Source: Haemonchus contortus (Eukaryota; Nematoda; Chromadorea; Rhabditida; Trichostrongylidae). Taken from it: a stretch of DNA of 64,000 nt. The stretch spans positions 21,869,740 through 21,933,739 of the forward strand of contig LS997565.1 of assembly GCA_000469685.2 (NCBI GenBank), read 5' to 3'. Under the pieces are notes generated by a model, which was not told the origin of the DNA, searched no databases, and saw nothing but the letters and a program-made list of their open reading frames with translations. A program made the translations under genes and the position numbers. How positions within the stretch are numbered: position 1 is the stretch's first letter; each line of letters starts with the position of its first letter. Positions 11,595 to 22,700 of this stretch are shown piece after piece.

Positions 11595-11921
11595 AGGATA
11601 AAGTTATAAAGGATAAAGTTTTTGGCGTTAATCAATCCCGTCTGAGGGATGCGCCCCCGCACTCGACTTCCATTCAGAATCGTAGTGGCGTAATGAGTGC
11701 GTATGTGGCCTATACAATGACTTGCGGTGGCCAGCCGATGTACAAGTCAGTGCTTTTATCCTCCCAGACGAGTCTGGTACCAATTCACCGACCCCGGGGG
11801 GATGGAAGGCTTGGTTGGCCTAGGCGGGCATCGATCCGGGATTCGAACCCCTGACCGTGCGTGTGATATAGTGCGCCACTTGCCACTACACCACCTCCGC
11901 CCCCTCTGAATTCTGCGACGG
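11595..11921 (-). mobile_element. tRNA-derived SINE (family 1), copy 1
   Basis: On the minus strand the element begins near 11921 with a tRNA-like head: A-box-like TGGTGTAGTGG (about 11885-11895) and B box GGTTCGAATCC (11837-11847). A body of about 220 bp follows, then an ACTTTATCC-repeat tail near 11595-11620. A 15-bp direct repeat, GGAAATTCGATATAA, flanks it at 11580-11594 and 11922-11936. Related copies are at 37690-37978 and 46069-46260. Not a functional tRNA gene: the tRNA fold is not maintained and the body is unrelated. Confidence 0.85.
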
Positions 11922-11936
11922 GGAAATTCGATATAA

Positions 11937-12360
11937 CCTGAAGAAACACCTGGATAAGTCGGGTCAAGTTTGGAATGGGTTGAGCATAGGGTAAGTGCAA
12001 CAGAGGACATGTGAGCTTAGCGGAGCTCCGCCCCCAAGGGGCGGGGCATGCGCCGGAATTGGGCCGGGTCATGAGCAAATTCTTCTAATTCAGTCTCATA
12101 ACATTCCAGACGCCGTGAAAAAATGTGCATAGGTGGAGAGATCGGTCAACAATCAAAATAAAGGAAACTTACCAGCGGTGGGCGGAGCGTTCTCGCAGTG
12201 GGCGATACTTTCCACAGAGATTCATAACTCGATTTAAAGAAGGCGTCGAGGCCAGGGAAAAAATAAAAAGAGTGAGCAAGGCCTTATGCGTGCTGAGCAT
12301 GCATAAGTATAGCGAAGCCCCGCCCACGAGGGGCGGGGCGTGCGTTTAGGTGAAAGCAAC
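11937..12360. repeat. Dispersed repeat with GGGGCGGGGC motif
   Basis: No gene. Two GC-rich motifs, AAGGGGCGGGGCATGCG near 12037 and GAGGGGCGGGGCGTGCG near 12338, sit in otherwise AT-rich sequence. They resemble the string near 1660 and the units of the minisatellite that follows. Confidence 0.5.
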
Positions 12361-13130
12361 TTTCAAAAATTAGTGTAACTCCGTTCGGAGAAGTTATAGA
12401 ATGCGGCAAAAAGGTGTCAAGGTGTAAAAGAACAAATGTGGTCAAATCCCGAAAGTGGTGGGGTTGGCACCAAAGGGGCGGGGCTTAGATCAAAAATTTA
12501 TAACTCTATTCGGAAACGTGCTGGGATGCGGCAAAAAGGTGTCAAGGTGTAAAAGAACAAATGTTGTCAGATCTCGAAAGTGAGCGGGGTTGGCACCAAA
12601 GTGGGAGGGGCTTAGATCAAAAATTTATAAACTCTGTTCAGAAACGTGCTGGGATGCGGCAAAAAGGTGTCAAGGTGTAAAAGAACAAATGTGGTCAGAT
12701 CCCAAAGTGGGCGGAGTTAGCACCAAAGTGGGCGGGGCTTAGATAAAAATTTATAACTCTATTCGGAAACGTGCTGGGATGAGGAAAAAAGGTGTTATGG
12801 TGTAAAAGAACAAATGTGGTCAGATCCCCAAAGTGGGCGGAGTTAGCACCAAAGTGGGCGGGCTTGGATCAAAATTTCATAACTCTGTTCAGAAACGTTC
12901 TAGAACGCGGGAAAAAAGTGGTAAGAGGAATTGGGACAAATGTAGCTAAGTCCTCGAAGGGGGCGGAATTGGCACAAGGATGCGGGGCTAGGACCAAAAA
13001 CTCATCTCTTCAAAAACTTTCTGGAATGCGGAAAAATGGTTTGCAGCAGTCAAAATAAGGGTGGTCAAGTTGATTGTGGAAAGGGTTTGCACTAAGGTAG
13101 ACGGAGCTATGATCAACCACTAACAATTGT
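12361..13130. repeat. Minisatellite, about 6 units of roughly 125 bp
   Basis: The phrase ATGCGGCAAAAAGGTGTCAA and its variants recur at about 12401, 12526, 12654, 12779, 12904 and 13025, spacings of 125, 128, 125, 125 and 121. Each unit also carries GTGGGCGGGGCTTAGATC and a CTCTATTCGGAAACGTGCTG stretch. The inner units are most alike; the outer ones decay. ORFs across it are by-products of the repeat. Confidence 0.88.
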
Positions 13131-13909
13131 GCTCAAATATATCGAGCTTGATGTTATCAGCAGTTCAGCGTTCGAATCTAGAGAGAACTATCTTATTCTG
13201 ATTATCCAACATTCCGCTGAATGACTCCATCGTGGATAAACTGGCCATCGACATATTCTGCGCGCGTTAGCGTGCATAGCCAAACTGGTTAGACTATATG
13301 GAAAAGAAGATCGAATCAGAGAAAAACCAGGTAAGGTAGAAAGACCAGTGATTCTAATGATGGGATTATTAAAATGGTAAGTCTGCCAGTCGGACGGTAT
13401 CCCGGGGACCCATCAAAGAGAATCAACCGGAAACGGCCTATGGGAGTTGTCGCGTTGGAAGAATGTCATGCAGAAGCTTCATTGCAATGCCTATCGTACG
13501 CAGAAATTTCGCTTCAATTCCGATCTCAACAGACACTGCCGGGCCAAAAATGCAGAAAGTCGAAAGTGATGACACGCAACCCTTCGTCGTTTTCTCTGGC
13601 CAAGAAATTTTCAACGATAAAGCCATTCCTCAACAACCAAAACGTTCACGTTCCGGAAAGAAACATCTCACGTGCAATGTCTAGCAAAGAGGTTGCTATG
13701 AGAACAGTAAAATGATGTTTTTTGAAGAAATCACTGGCAAGGGTAAGGACACTCGTGGTTCCATAGGTGCAGCGTGAAAATTGATCAAGACGAGTACTCA
13801 AAGAGCGTACTGATGGAACTTCGGTCCGACTACAACTCCTGAAACATCTCGGAGGACTCTACTTCAGCCCAAAGCCCTTTTTCAAATGTTCCTGCGTCTG
13901 AGTGCTCTA
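13131..13909. other. No recognised gene
   Basis: A 113-codon plus-strand ORF (13374-13715) has no motif I know. Bases 13760-13909 may be the eroded N-terminal half of the mariner that follows, but no left terminal repeat was found. Confidence 0.4.
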
Positions 13910-14628
13910 GAGTGTTTCTGAAGGACTCTGAAAATAAATATAAAAGGGCTCGTGAAAAGGTTCCTCATGAACTACGCCTGCCTGACCATGAGCTATGCCT
14001 GTCTGACGAGACTAAGAGAATACACGTGGCTGGGTTTCTTCTGCTTCGTCATCAAAAGGACTTATTGCGAGACATAGTGACCGAAATGGGGGCTGGATGC
14101 TCCACGTGAACCATACACGTGAGCGCCATTGGGTTGCGCAGGGAGAAAAGCCATCTACGGAGCCTAAAGCAGACCTTCATGAAAAGGTTTCATTGTGTTG
14201 CAGGTGAAACTGCGGTGGAGTGATCCACTGGGGCATGCTAAACAGCGGCGCTACAGTGACGGCTACAGTCTACGCTAGCCAGTTGCAAAAATTGGCTGCC
14301 GTAATGCGAGAGTTCCGCTCGAAAAAACTCAATGTCTCCTTACTCTTCGATAACGCACGCCTAAATGCGGCCAACGAAACGCGTCAAAAAATTATGAGAC
14401 TCGCATAGGAAGTACTGTTGCCTCCGGCTCACTTACCGGACCTAGCGCCCTCTGGCCATCACCTATTCAGAGCGCTAAAGCACCATCTAAAGGGCAAAGA
14501 TTTTGATGATCGTCGTCAACTCGAAAATGAAATCGACCGCTTTTGTTCGTCGCGGCCACCGGAATTATGAAAGAGAGTAAAATTCGGAAATTTGTCCAAA
14601 GTGTTGCAGGACTTATCTTCCAACCTAA
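13910..14628 (+). pseudogene. Mariner transposase remnant with right terminal repeat only
   Basis: Across frames one reads VPHELRLPDHELCLSDE, then a decayed first catalytic segment near 14085 followed by a GWMLHVNH-like stretch, then LLFDNARLN with the second Asp, then HLPDLAPSGHHLF, where the usual third catalytic Asp is Gly. RALKHHLKGKDFDDRRQLE follows. The right terminal repeat reads CTTATCTTCCAACCTAA with TA after it (14629-14630), similar in its last bases to the mariner at 10282-11534. The left end is missing or unrecognisable. Dead copy. Confidence 0.75.
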
Positions 14629-14630
14629 TA

Positions 14631-15069
14631 TGTATGTATATGTATATGCATTTCCTCGCAGTCCTGAGTCGAGGTATAGAGTAAATCTCTTATTTCACCT
14701 GATTCCCCTAGTAAACTAACCTTGGTGGCTGCATTTTCACTCTTACCATATCCGATCGCTGCTGATTGTGAGTGGGGAACCCTATTTTTAGATTTAACAG
14801 ACCGACAAGCATCTTACTTTTTTGCAAACGGGGTGGATTTCGGAGTTTTTACAGTTTAGGCCCTACTAACCTTCTCACTAGCTCGCAAGATCGTCCCACC
14901 TTACCCACCACTAAACCACCTTCATCACCATAAGTATCTCCTCTGCCGGTGCACTTTCTACAGTCGCCCACGGCCCTTGCAAATATCCTAAATATTCTTT
15001 CCAAAACATATTCCATGGTTCTATGACCCTCGTCCAATTGTACTCCACCTGGCCATTTCCACGGAACAG
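14631..15069. other. No recognised gene
   Basis: A short TATG-repeat follows the mariner. A 77-codon minus-strand ORF (14849-15082) has a Cys-containing stretch (DCRKCTGRGDTYGDEGG) but no family I know. Confidence 0.35.
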
Positions 15070-15252
15070 TTAATCCAATCAAAGAAGTGATTCAGAAGTG
15101 CAGATTCCGTTGCGGATGTGGAGCATATCCAGGTAAAAAAAAACACACAAATTTGTAGCATGTCTTTAATAGAATTTCACTTAACAGGTGGAGGAGTGAC
15201 GGGAGATCCTGGTCGATTGGGAGCTCTGGCTACTCTTCATGGCTGCTCATCG
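15070..15252 (+). CDS. Two candidate exons with a CxCGxYP cysteine motif
   Basis: Exon 15070-15132 follows GGAACAG, and 15188-15252 follows CACTTAACAG. The 55-base intron starts GTAAAA and ends ACAG, and the phase matches across it. The joined reading contains IQKCRFRCGCGAYPG, then GDPGRLGALATLHGC, ending at a GTTCGT donor. The C-x-C-G-x-Y-P core with a following RL resembles the hinge motif [12 protein letters not shown] in the nuclear receptor gene at 36.2-47.6 kb. It could be the hinge of a paralogous receptor or an eroded duplicate; no DNA-binding or ligand-binding exon was found nearby. Confidence 0.38.
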
Positions 15253-17019
15253 GTTCGTTCAAACGTTTTTGGTCTGTCTTGTCTTCTTTACCATAGAATC
15301 CTCTCGTAATTGTCGATTATGTCGGTGGTGACATTTGTGATGTCGTGCGGTTAGTACTGTCATACTGCCTGTAACGTATCTGAGGCATCAATGAATATAA
15401 GCATTCCTGCGAACATCACCGACAGTTTGCCACTTTTCGTGTCGAGGACAGCTATTTATGTTTATCGTTTTTTTCTGAATAACTACTTTCAGCTATGGAT
15501 GTCAGTTTTTCAATTGTTTTTGTAGGTAACATTGAATACATACTAAAGTTTCTGAACAAGGATATTTATGTTCTCCAAAAATCCATCTTCATTTTTAGGA
15601 TGGATTACGCTTATGTCGCCATCTTTAGACGAAATAAAAACGATAAAGTACCCAAAAATCAAATGACTTCGGTAACTTCGCGTAGGGCATCCTACCAAAT
15701 CAGAATGAATTCGAAATCGCAAAAAAATACTTCCGTGTCCCGCAACTGACAGTACATCTCGTCTCCATTCGGAGTAGGCATCCCCAACATTTTCACGACA
15801 AACCTTTGAAATTAGGAAAGAGGAGTATAGGAGGTGGACAATAGGGAACAGATGAGTCTGGATTTTCGGCATGTCGTGAGGAGTTGTTGATCAAAGTGTA
15901 AGCCGATTTCTATAGAGCCTATAGATTTCTATAGAGTTCTATAGCTTCGCTTAACCAGATGTTTCGAATGATGGCAGTCGCTGCAAGGGATGAAACTTGA
16001 AACCAAGTATTCACTTCAACTCCACCCGGTATAGCTAGATGCACCTTCTACCAGCAAGATCAGCCATTTTATGACAAGTAATAATCTCCAGCGAATCTTT
16101 CCACCCACTACGTTAACTGCCAGTCTTTGTTGTCATCGTCTATCGTTAGACTCATGAAACTTCCTTGTAAAAAACAATGTCAACCTCCGAGTCCAGCAGT
16201 CCAGTCTCAAAAACACCTGAATACTTTCCGCAAACTGTAACATTCAGCCAAGCAGTCGATCGATCTACTCAAGAATGAACTTTTGTTTACTTTACATCTC
16301 TTACGAATTGAAATCTCTTTTGTACTTTGAACTACTTACGTCTCAACGGGTCACCCAAGTTAACACTATTGGAGAGACTTCACCCTCCAACACGTGTAAC
16401 TATAGCGCGTTCTCACGAGCTCGTAACATTTCTCTTCCGCACATTTCCCTGCCATGACCTTTTAGTCACCAATGATTCACTAAAATGGGGTGAGAAACCG
16501 TAATGAGGGAAAGACCAGGGCAAGCCATGCACTAGTTCCGGCGCGCCAAGGGCAAACGGCATGTCGGGACTATACCTGGACGGAAGGGTACTCAAGATAT
16601 CCAAGCACCAGTTCGTAAGGAGCAGTGTAAGCATTGTTGCAGTGACAATCGTTCAAGGACTATCTATGGCATTCTATTAGTCGATGCTGACGGAACTTAT
16701 GCACTCAACTCGTAAAAAGCATTTCATGATAAGCGCAGGCTCATCGCAAAAACGAAGAAGGCACGGTATCTCCCTCAGAACAACTTCAGGTATCATTCTA
16801 CGAAAGATCGTCTTGATAACGATTAGTGAAATTTCTGTGGAATCGTTTGTTACATGCTGTCCTTCGTATTCCGTCGTGCGCTTCGGGAAAATGACTAGCA
16901 GGTAGTCTGGGTCATGACGGAAAATCTTATAAAAAAATGATTTAGCTGTTATTATATTACATTGTATACCGGAGAGCGACTGACCCAGCACTGGATTGCG
17001 TATTACGATAGTCATGAAC
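15253..17019. other. No recognised gene
   Basis: AT-rich sequence with several short ORFs (such as 15543-15872 minus, 109 codons) that lack motifs and coding bias. Confidence 0.4.
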
Positions 17020-17175
17020 CGAAAGATTTTGGGATAAAGAGCACAGTGCTCGGTTAGCACAAGTACGGGTTCGAGATCCGACTGTGGCCGAAGTTTTGCT
17101 CATAACTTGCCAACCCTGTGAGACATTCGGATCGTTTACTGCGACGAAATAACAGCAGTTAACAAAACAACAACA
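17020..17175 (+). repeat. tRNA-like dispersed repeat (family 2), partial copy
   Basis: The stretch GTACGGGTTCGAGATCC (about 17065) followed by AAGTTTTGCTCATAACT matches, in reverse, GTACGGGCTCGAGTC and AAGTTTTGCCCACAACT in the copy at 39715-39915. GGTTCGAG resembles a B box, and CTCGGTTAGCAC upstream could be an A-box remnant. It is not a functional tRNA: the B box has an extra base and no cloverleaf is kept. Confidence 0.55.
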
Positions 17176-19761
17176 TAAAAAAAAAGTTCTGCTTTCTGTC
17201 AAAACATCTTCATGCTTAAGCCCATTTCGAGAAGTGGTGGCTCGAAATGTGCCATATCAGGTGTATTAACACGAATTCGTCATATTCATTTTCGGGTTAT
17301 AACGTACCCACATGCAACCTCTGAGAAGAAAGGTGTCTTAGACGCGGAAAGAAAGACCATCCTACAGGATTGTCAGTTTCAAACCAAGCATCGAAGCCGT
17401 GGGCTTCTACTCGATGGAGAAAGTTGTGACCAATGTCTCCTTCCACAGTATCTCGGCACCACTAATTTTGTATAAGTTTACTTCAAATGTAGGTTCGAGT
17501 AAGTTGTAGAGTAAAGCGTTCAGTAGAATTTGCTCAGGTCAGCTTCAATCAAAAGCCACTACCCCTCCGCGGACTCTGGACCAGTTGCTCCATTTTTGAT
17601 ACCTTACTGATGACTTATTAAAGCACTCTCTCTCTACAGGTAAGAAATCGTTTCGAATAAAATTTCTTACATAAGTATGTCGTCATCACCCCGCCTGCGA
17701 CTCCGTTCATCCCAGTTTTGCTGAGTTGTGTGATGTTTCCCAAACAGCTTGACACTTACAATCTATGTACGTTTCACAGTGGCCACATGCTGTTTGATGG
17801 ATTATCAGAGGTACCAATGAGCTCTCGTTAAGTTTGCTCTATGAATTCCTCCAGGACCGCGGTAATAATACATAAAATAGCCTAAAGTAGTGAGTGAGGT
17901 GTTCCGTAGCAAGCCGATGTGGAGACTATTGAAGGATGCAAAAACTTATTTTAGTCTTTAACAATACCTCGTCATGATCCTCCATTCCCACCCCATGCCA
18001 CCATATGACACAGACCTGACTGAAACCTAAAGTGTCGGTAGGTCATAATGATGGCCTAGCCTATGAAGCGCTTACTTAGACGCATAGACGCATCTCGTTC
18101 GGTGCATAGTTTCAACAGGCTTACCAGTTATTTTTACCTGGAAGCCATGACCCCACTTCCCTCTGAAATTCGTGATGTATTGTTATCTTTGTTTGCAACT
18201 GCAAAGTCCAGCCCATGACTAGCCTTTCTTTTTATGCCGCCGATGAGTCACTTGGCAATGGGCGTATTTCATCGGGCATTCGGCAGCCTTGAACACTTTC
18301 TAGCAGTTATGTTGCTCGTGCTTAAATTTTTAAATAGTTCGTGTGTAGCTATGTAGCACCTCGTAGCTTCTTTAATGGCCTCCAGAAATTAATCGAGCCC
18401 TATTTAGAACTTTCTTTTGATTTTTGGTCATTTACTTCGTCAACTTAACCGAAAAAATGTTATTCAAAACGGGTAGTAGTGTAGGCTTTAAAAGCATACC
18501 AAACCTATGAATAGTAAGCAAATGGGAGTTTTCTTCTGATGCTCTTCTTCGATGCTTACAACGCTTTTCCTTATCTTATCTAAGGGGTTTTCTTTCAAGT
18601 AGGCAGAGTTTTTTACGTCGATTGACTTATCTGTATTTTACTACGTAGTAAATCCACTTCACAGTTTTGTTTTCGCTTGACTCGAAGTGCAATTCACAGG
18701 GGCAGGACAGGTCTGGGACCCGACGTGGTGCTCTGGCTAGTCGATACTGGCAGTGGTTTCCGTCTCGTAAACATTACTAATATACTGCATTACAGGCAAT
18801 ATTTAAATGAATTTAAATGAATTTAGGAGTACCTGTGGAACCTTTTTCTTAGTGAGTGATGTCATCGATGACGAATTATCTCTGCTTTGTTTCGAAATAC
18901 TTCGAAACACTCGGCTTATCGGAGCTCAGCCCGTTGACCGACGGTTTTCCCGTGATCACCGGGGTGGGCTGATTCAAGGGAACACATAGCACAATTTGGC
19001 AGACGCCTCCGTTTACGACCTCGTGCTGACTCAACTCCCCACTGATCTTTGCCCTCCTCTCCGTCGCTACGTGAAATTGACCCTCGCCAGCGCCGTTCTC
19101 CTGCGAGATTCACACTGCCTCTGCCTATTTTGCGAATCATCGCCCTTTTCGCAATACTCTCCCACTGATCAAACAAATCAACGGCCGATTCTACTGTTGG
19201 TGACTTTGACGCAAAATGGTGCCTCGTAAACATTACGACACATTCACCACACACATGCGTATTCTCTGTCTAAATGCTTTTCGAAATATCAGTTCCATCA
19301 ATTTTTCCCTGGAATACGGCTGACTTTCCCCAAAGTGGGGTCTTCGGGTGAACGCACTCTTACCTTAGAAATGGTGGTTGCCCACATTCTCGTTGTTTTG
19401 GCCAATCACCTTGGTTACAAAGCGGCGGGGACCCAATCTCAAGAGAATGGTTATAGTGTATGCCCTTTTCATTTTCTTCCTTTCAATCGGATCGTTTCAT
19501 AAATTTGTGGTCCATTTTTTCAAATGGGCCATTCACAGAGAGCAAAAGCAGTAAACCCATTAAATCTCGAAGTCCGGGGATTATTGGATATAAGCTGGAC
19601 ATTGTGGGAACTGCATTATACTTTTACTTTACTAGAATAGAAAACAGCACTGCTCCTACTCCTTGATACCATTTCGCTTACGTGAAGACTTGTTCTCTTG
19701 GTCGTGGCAGTTTCCGCAATAAAGGTCAACCACCTCATACCAGCTAATCTCTCTTTCCATC
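17176..19761. other. Intergenic, no recognised gene
   Basis: Mostly AT-rich. A TTTAAATGAATT direct repeat sits near 18800. ORFs at 18996-19229 (plus, 77 codons) and 18916-19254 (minus, 112 codons) overlap in a GC-richer island but show no motif. The promoter of the gene starting at 19773 presumably lies here; I see no clear element. Confidence 0.4.
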
Positions 19762-19771
19762 TTTTCTTCAG
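19762..19771 (+). promoter_or_regulatory. Trans-splice acceptor before the DUF4139 gene
   Basis: TTTTCTTCAG ends one base before the ATG at 19773, the expected position and sequence for spliced-leader addition in nematodes. It supports this ATG as the start. Confidence 0.7.
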
Positions 19772-19772
19772 A

Positions 19773-22700
19773 ATGTCTAGTCCTTCCGTGCAGAAAAAGG
19801 AGTGCCGGGATCAGGCCTTGGAAAAGGTCGTCGTATTCAACGACAGAGCTGAACTCAAACGTCGAGTTCTTTGTGAACTGCAGCCTGGATTCAACGAAAT
19901 TCATCTTGAAGTGAGTTCTCCATTGCTGTTTTCTTAAACAAGTATAAGGTCTATTCTCATGGAATCAGAGCACCTTAGTGCTCATAAATAATCGCACTTT
20001 GGCTGAAAGACATGAGCTTCTTAGGGTACGATGCATTTCCAAACAAGCTATCAGACCGATGGAGTTGGATGCATTTATAGTTTACCGCGCGATCGAATCG
20101 CACGTGCACCATTACGCACTCAATAACTGCGCCGATAAACAGTCGTTCAGTAGAGATCAAAATTCAAACCACACTGGCTGCGTTCATACTTTATGGTGGC
20201 TAATGGGCGGGCGACAGCCTGGGTACCGATGGATGTGCCACGTGATCGGTAGTTTATACTTGAATTCCACGCCTTTCGGGCACTCAACCGTACCTGACCT
20301 GCCCTCTTTCGTTACTAAATGCAAACTTCTTCGCAATCAATGGCAGAGGAGTAACTAGCTGATAAGCAAAAGAAGAGCGAAGCCAGTTAGGCTTGCTATG
20401 CTTATGTTATAGTGGAAAGGCGTGAAGCTTTATCATGAATCGCGTGGGTTATCGTTCACGTGAAATATCGATCGATGTGACGTTGTCGCCCATCGCCAAT
20501 CGGCCAGCACATGGTATGAACGCTGCAAAACCCACTATTGTTTCATACTAGTATTACTTCCGCTACCGTAGGACGAAAGCATGTAGTTGGTTAGTGTGAT
20601 ATAGCCACTGAACGGTTAGGGTAAAGTGTTTCCATGTCGTGGGATGTTCGAAATGTCAATGGGAATAGGACGTTCTTGTCGCATTTGAGGGGTAACGAAC
20701 ATAGATAAGGATAGCAGCTACAAGCGAGCGGGTTAATCGATCCAAAGGCTGCAGTTCTCATGATAGAGCTGCTCTTTTTGCCTATCTCTTAGATGTTTAG
20801 CACTGTATCCCTTAGTTGTTTATCCAGCTAGAACTCATCATATTGTGTCATGACTTTGCATTTTTACTTTACTCCTCAGCGCTAGGTCTGTCCTTCAGCA
20901 AAGGTCTCGCTGAAAAAGAATAAAAAATTCCTTACTGTTCCCGCCACGGGAACATTTGTCAGTTCAACCTGCGACAGATGGAACGTTTTTCCGTCAAGGG
21001 CGACCTCTTGTGCGTTTATACTTGTTAAGGGGTGTAAAGACGCTTGAAACACGCTCTATCCGGAGCATTCGAGTTTCCCTAGACATGGCATGATTGCAAT
21101 AAAGTTCCAAGAACTCTGGGAATCCCGTGAATAGACGAAGAGGGGGGGGGGAGGGGGTGTAGTTCCGCCACACCAACAGTATCCTCTCCTTATTCTCGTT
21201 TAAGCACCCGCATTTCAGTTTCAAAAAAAAGTGTCAAATACGGATTTCAGTTGAGACCGATCACTTTTGCCACGTAAAGGTTGTTTTTCAGCAAACTATC
21301 CCAAAAACGGGAATTAAGTACTGGTTTCCTACAGTGACGTTAGGGAGAAATAAAATGCAGTGGATGAAGAATTCCACAGTCGATATATTTCCGTTTACGG
21401 GATGATTTTATTTGAATACACTAATTTTCACCTGTCACATAAACGAAGCATCAAAATGGACCCCGGGGCTAGTACAGTAATCCGGCATTTACGGCATAAC
21501 CCCGTTTGAATATAATGCAAACCTTCACCCGTCATATGTACGACTCATCATAATGTACCTTGGGTAAAGACAATGGGCGGATGAGTGAGCTAGGTAGAAG
21601 GCTATGTTGCATTGTCGTCCGAGTGATGCAGAGTTTGAGCCACAGCCAAAACCCATAGCCGGACTATTGCACGAACCAAGAAGTGCCCGTGCAGTGGCTC
21701 CGTTTCTGTCGAAGTTTCTAGAAATTTTGATATTTTTGAGTACTTTTAAAGGTCTCTGTCGCATATTGTGAGAACTGAGTAAATATTACAACCGGCGTTG
21801 AAGAAATTTATGATTTAGGGTTATCCACTGAAGTTTATGAGTTTGCGATTTCGCCTGTTACAGGTGCTATATGTCCACCCTCCAGATAAGGTTTGGGTCT
21901 GGAATTATGCCGGTCTCTGGAATGGGTGGTTAACCCAGAGTTTTTGTATTTCCGTTTGTGTTGTACGGATAAAAACTTTCATTGGTTCCATGCTCAGGCT
22001 ACCCATTTTCAATTTTTGCGAATCTGACGTAAACCGGATATTGGAGGTTCAACTTGGTCTGGTTGCTATGTGCTCGCGTTTTTTCGGACTTATAGGCTCT
22101 GCAATTCTTTTTTGCTCAACTTGCCCAACAGATAACCTCCTATTCCAGAATGTCACTCAAAACATCATCCATGACTCAGTTCGTGTGGATGGGCGAGGTG
22201 ACGGGACCATTCACGACGTTCAACTCACTGAGAAAGCCGCTATTCATGAAGACACTGATTCACCTAAGGTATCATTGACAACAGTTCCGATTGTGTTGCA
22301 AGATGAAAAGAATTACTGGGTTTCAGGTAGCCGAGATACGCGCAAAGCACGAGAATAAGTTACAGGAGGTCAATGAGCTCAAGGATCGTGTGAGTGTTGT
22401 TCAGAAGAGGGTCGAAGTGTTGGACAAGTTAGTCGAAGGAGTAAGTTTATGCCATAAAAAATGGCGGCTTTTAGTAACAAACACTTTTTTGTCATCAAAA
22501 AATCTTAATAACTGCAATATTTATATAAATATTCATTCTAAACCATCGTCTTTCATATGTATTTATATCCTTTAGGCTGGAAACAATGTTGTCTGCCCAC
22601 CAAAGGATTCAAGAGAACCCTTTATTCTTAACAATGAAACATTGGAAAGTCTCACCCAGTTCTATTCCTTCTACGAAGAAAGATCCACCGCAGTTCGTGC

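Noticed and set aside
11837..11895. A and B boxes suggesting a tRNA gene
   Set aside because: No cloverleaf and the sequence continues into a SINE body with target duplications; the same holds at 37.9, 46.2, 17.06 and 39.75 kb.
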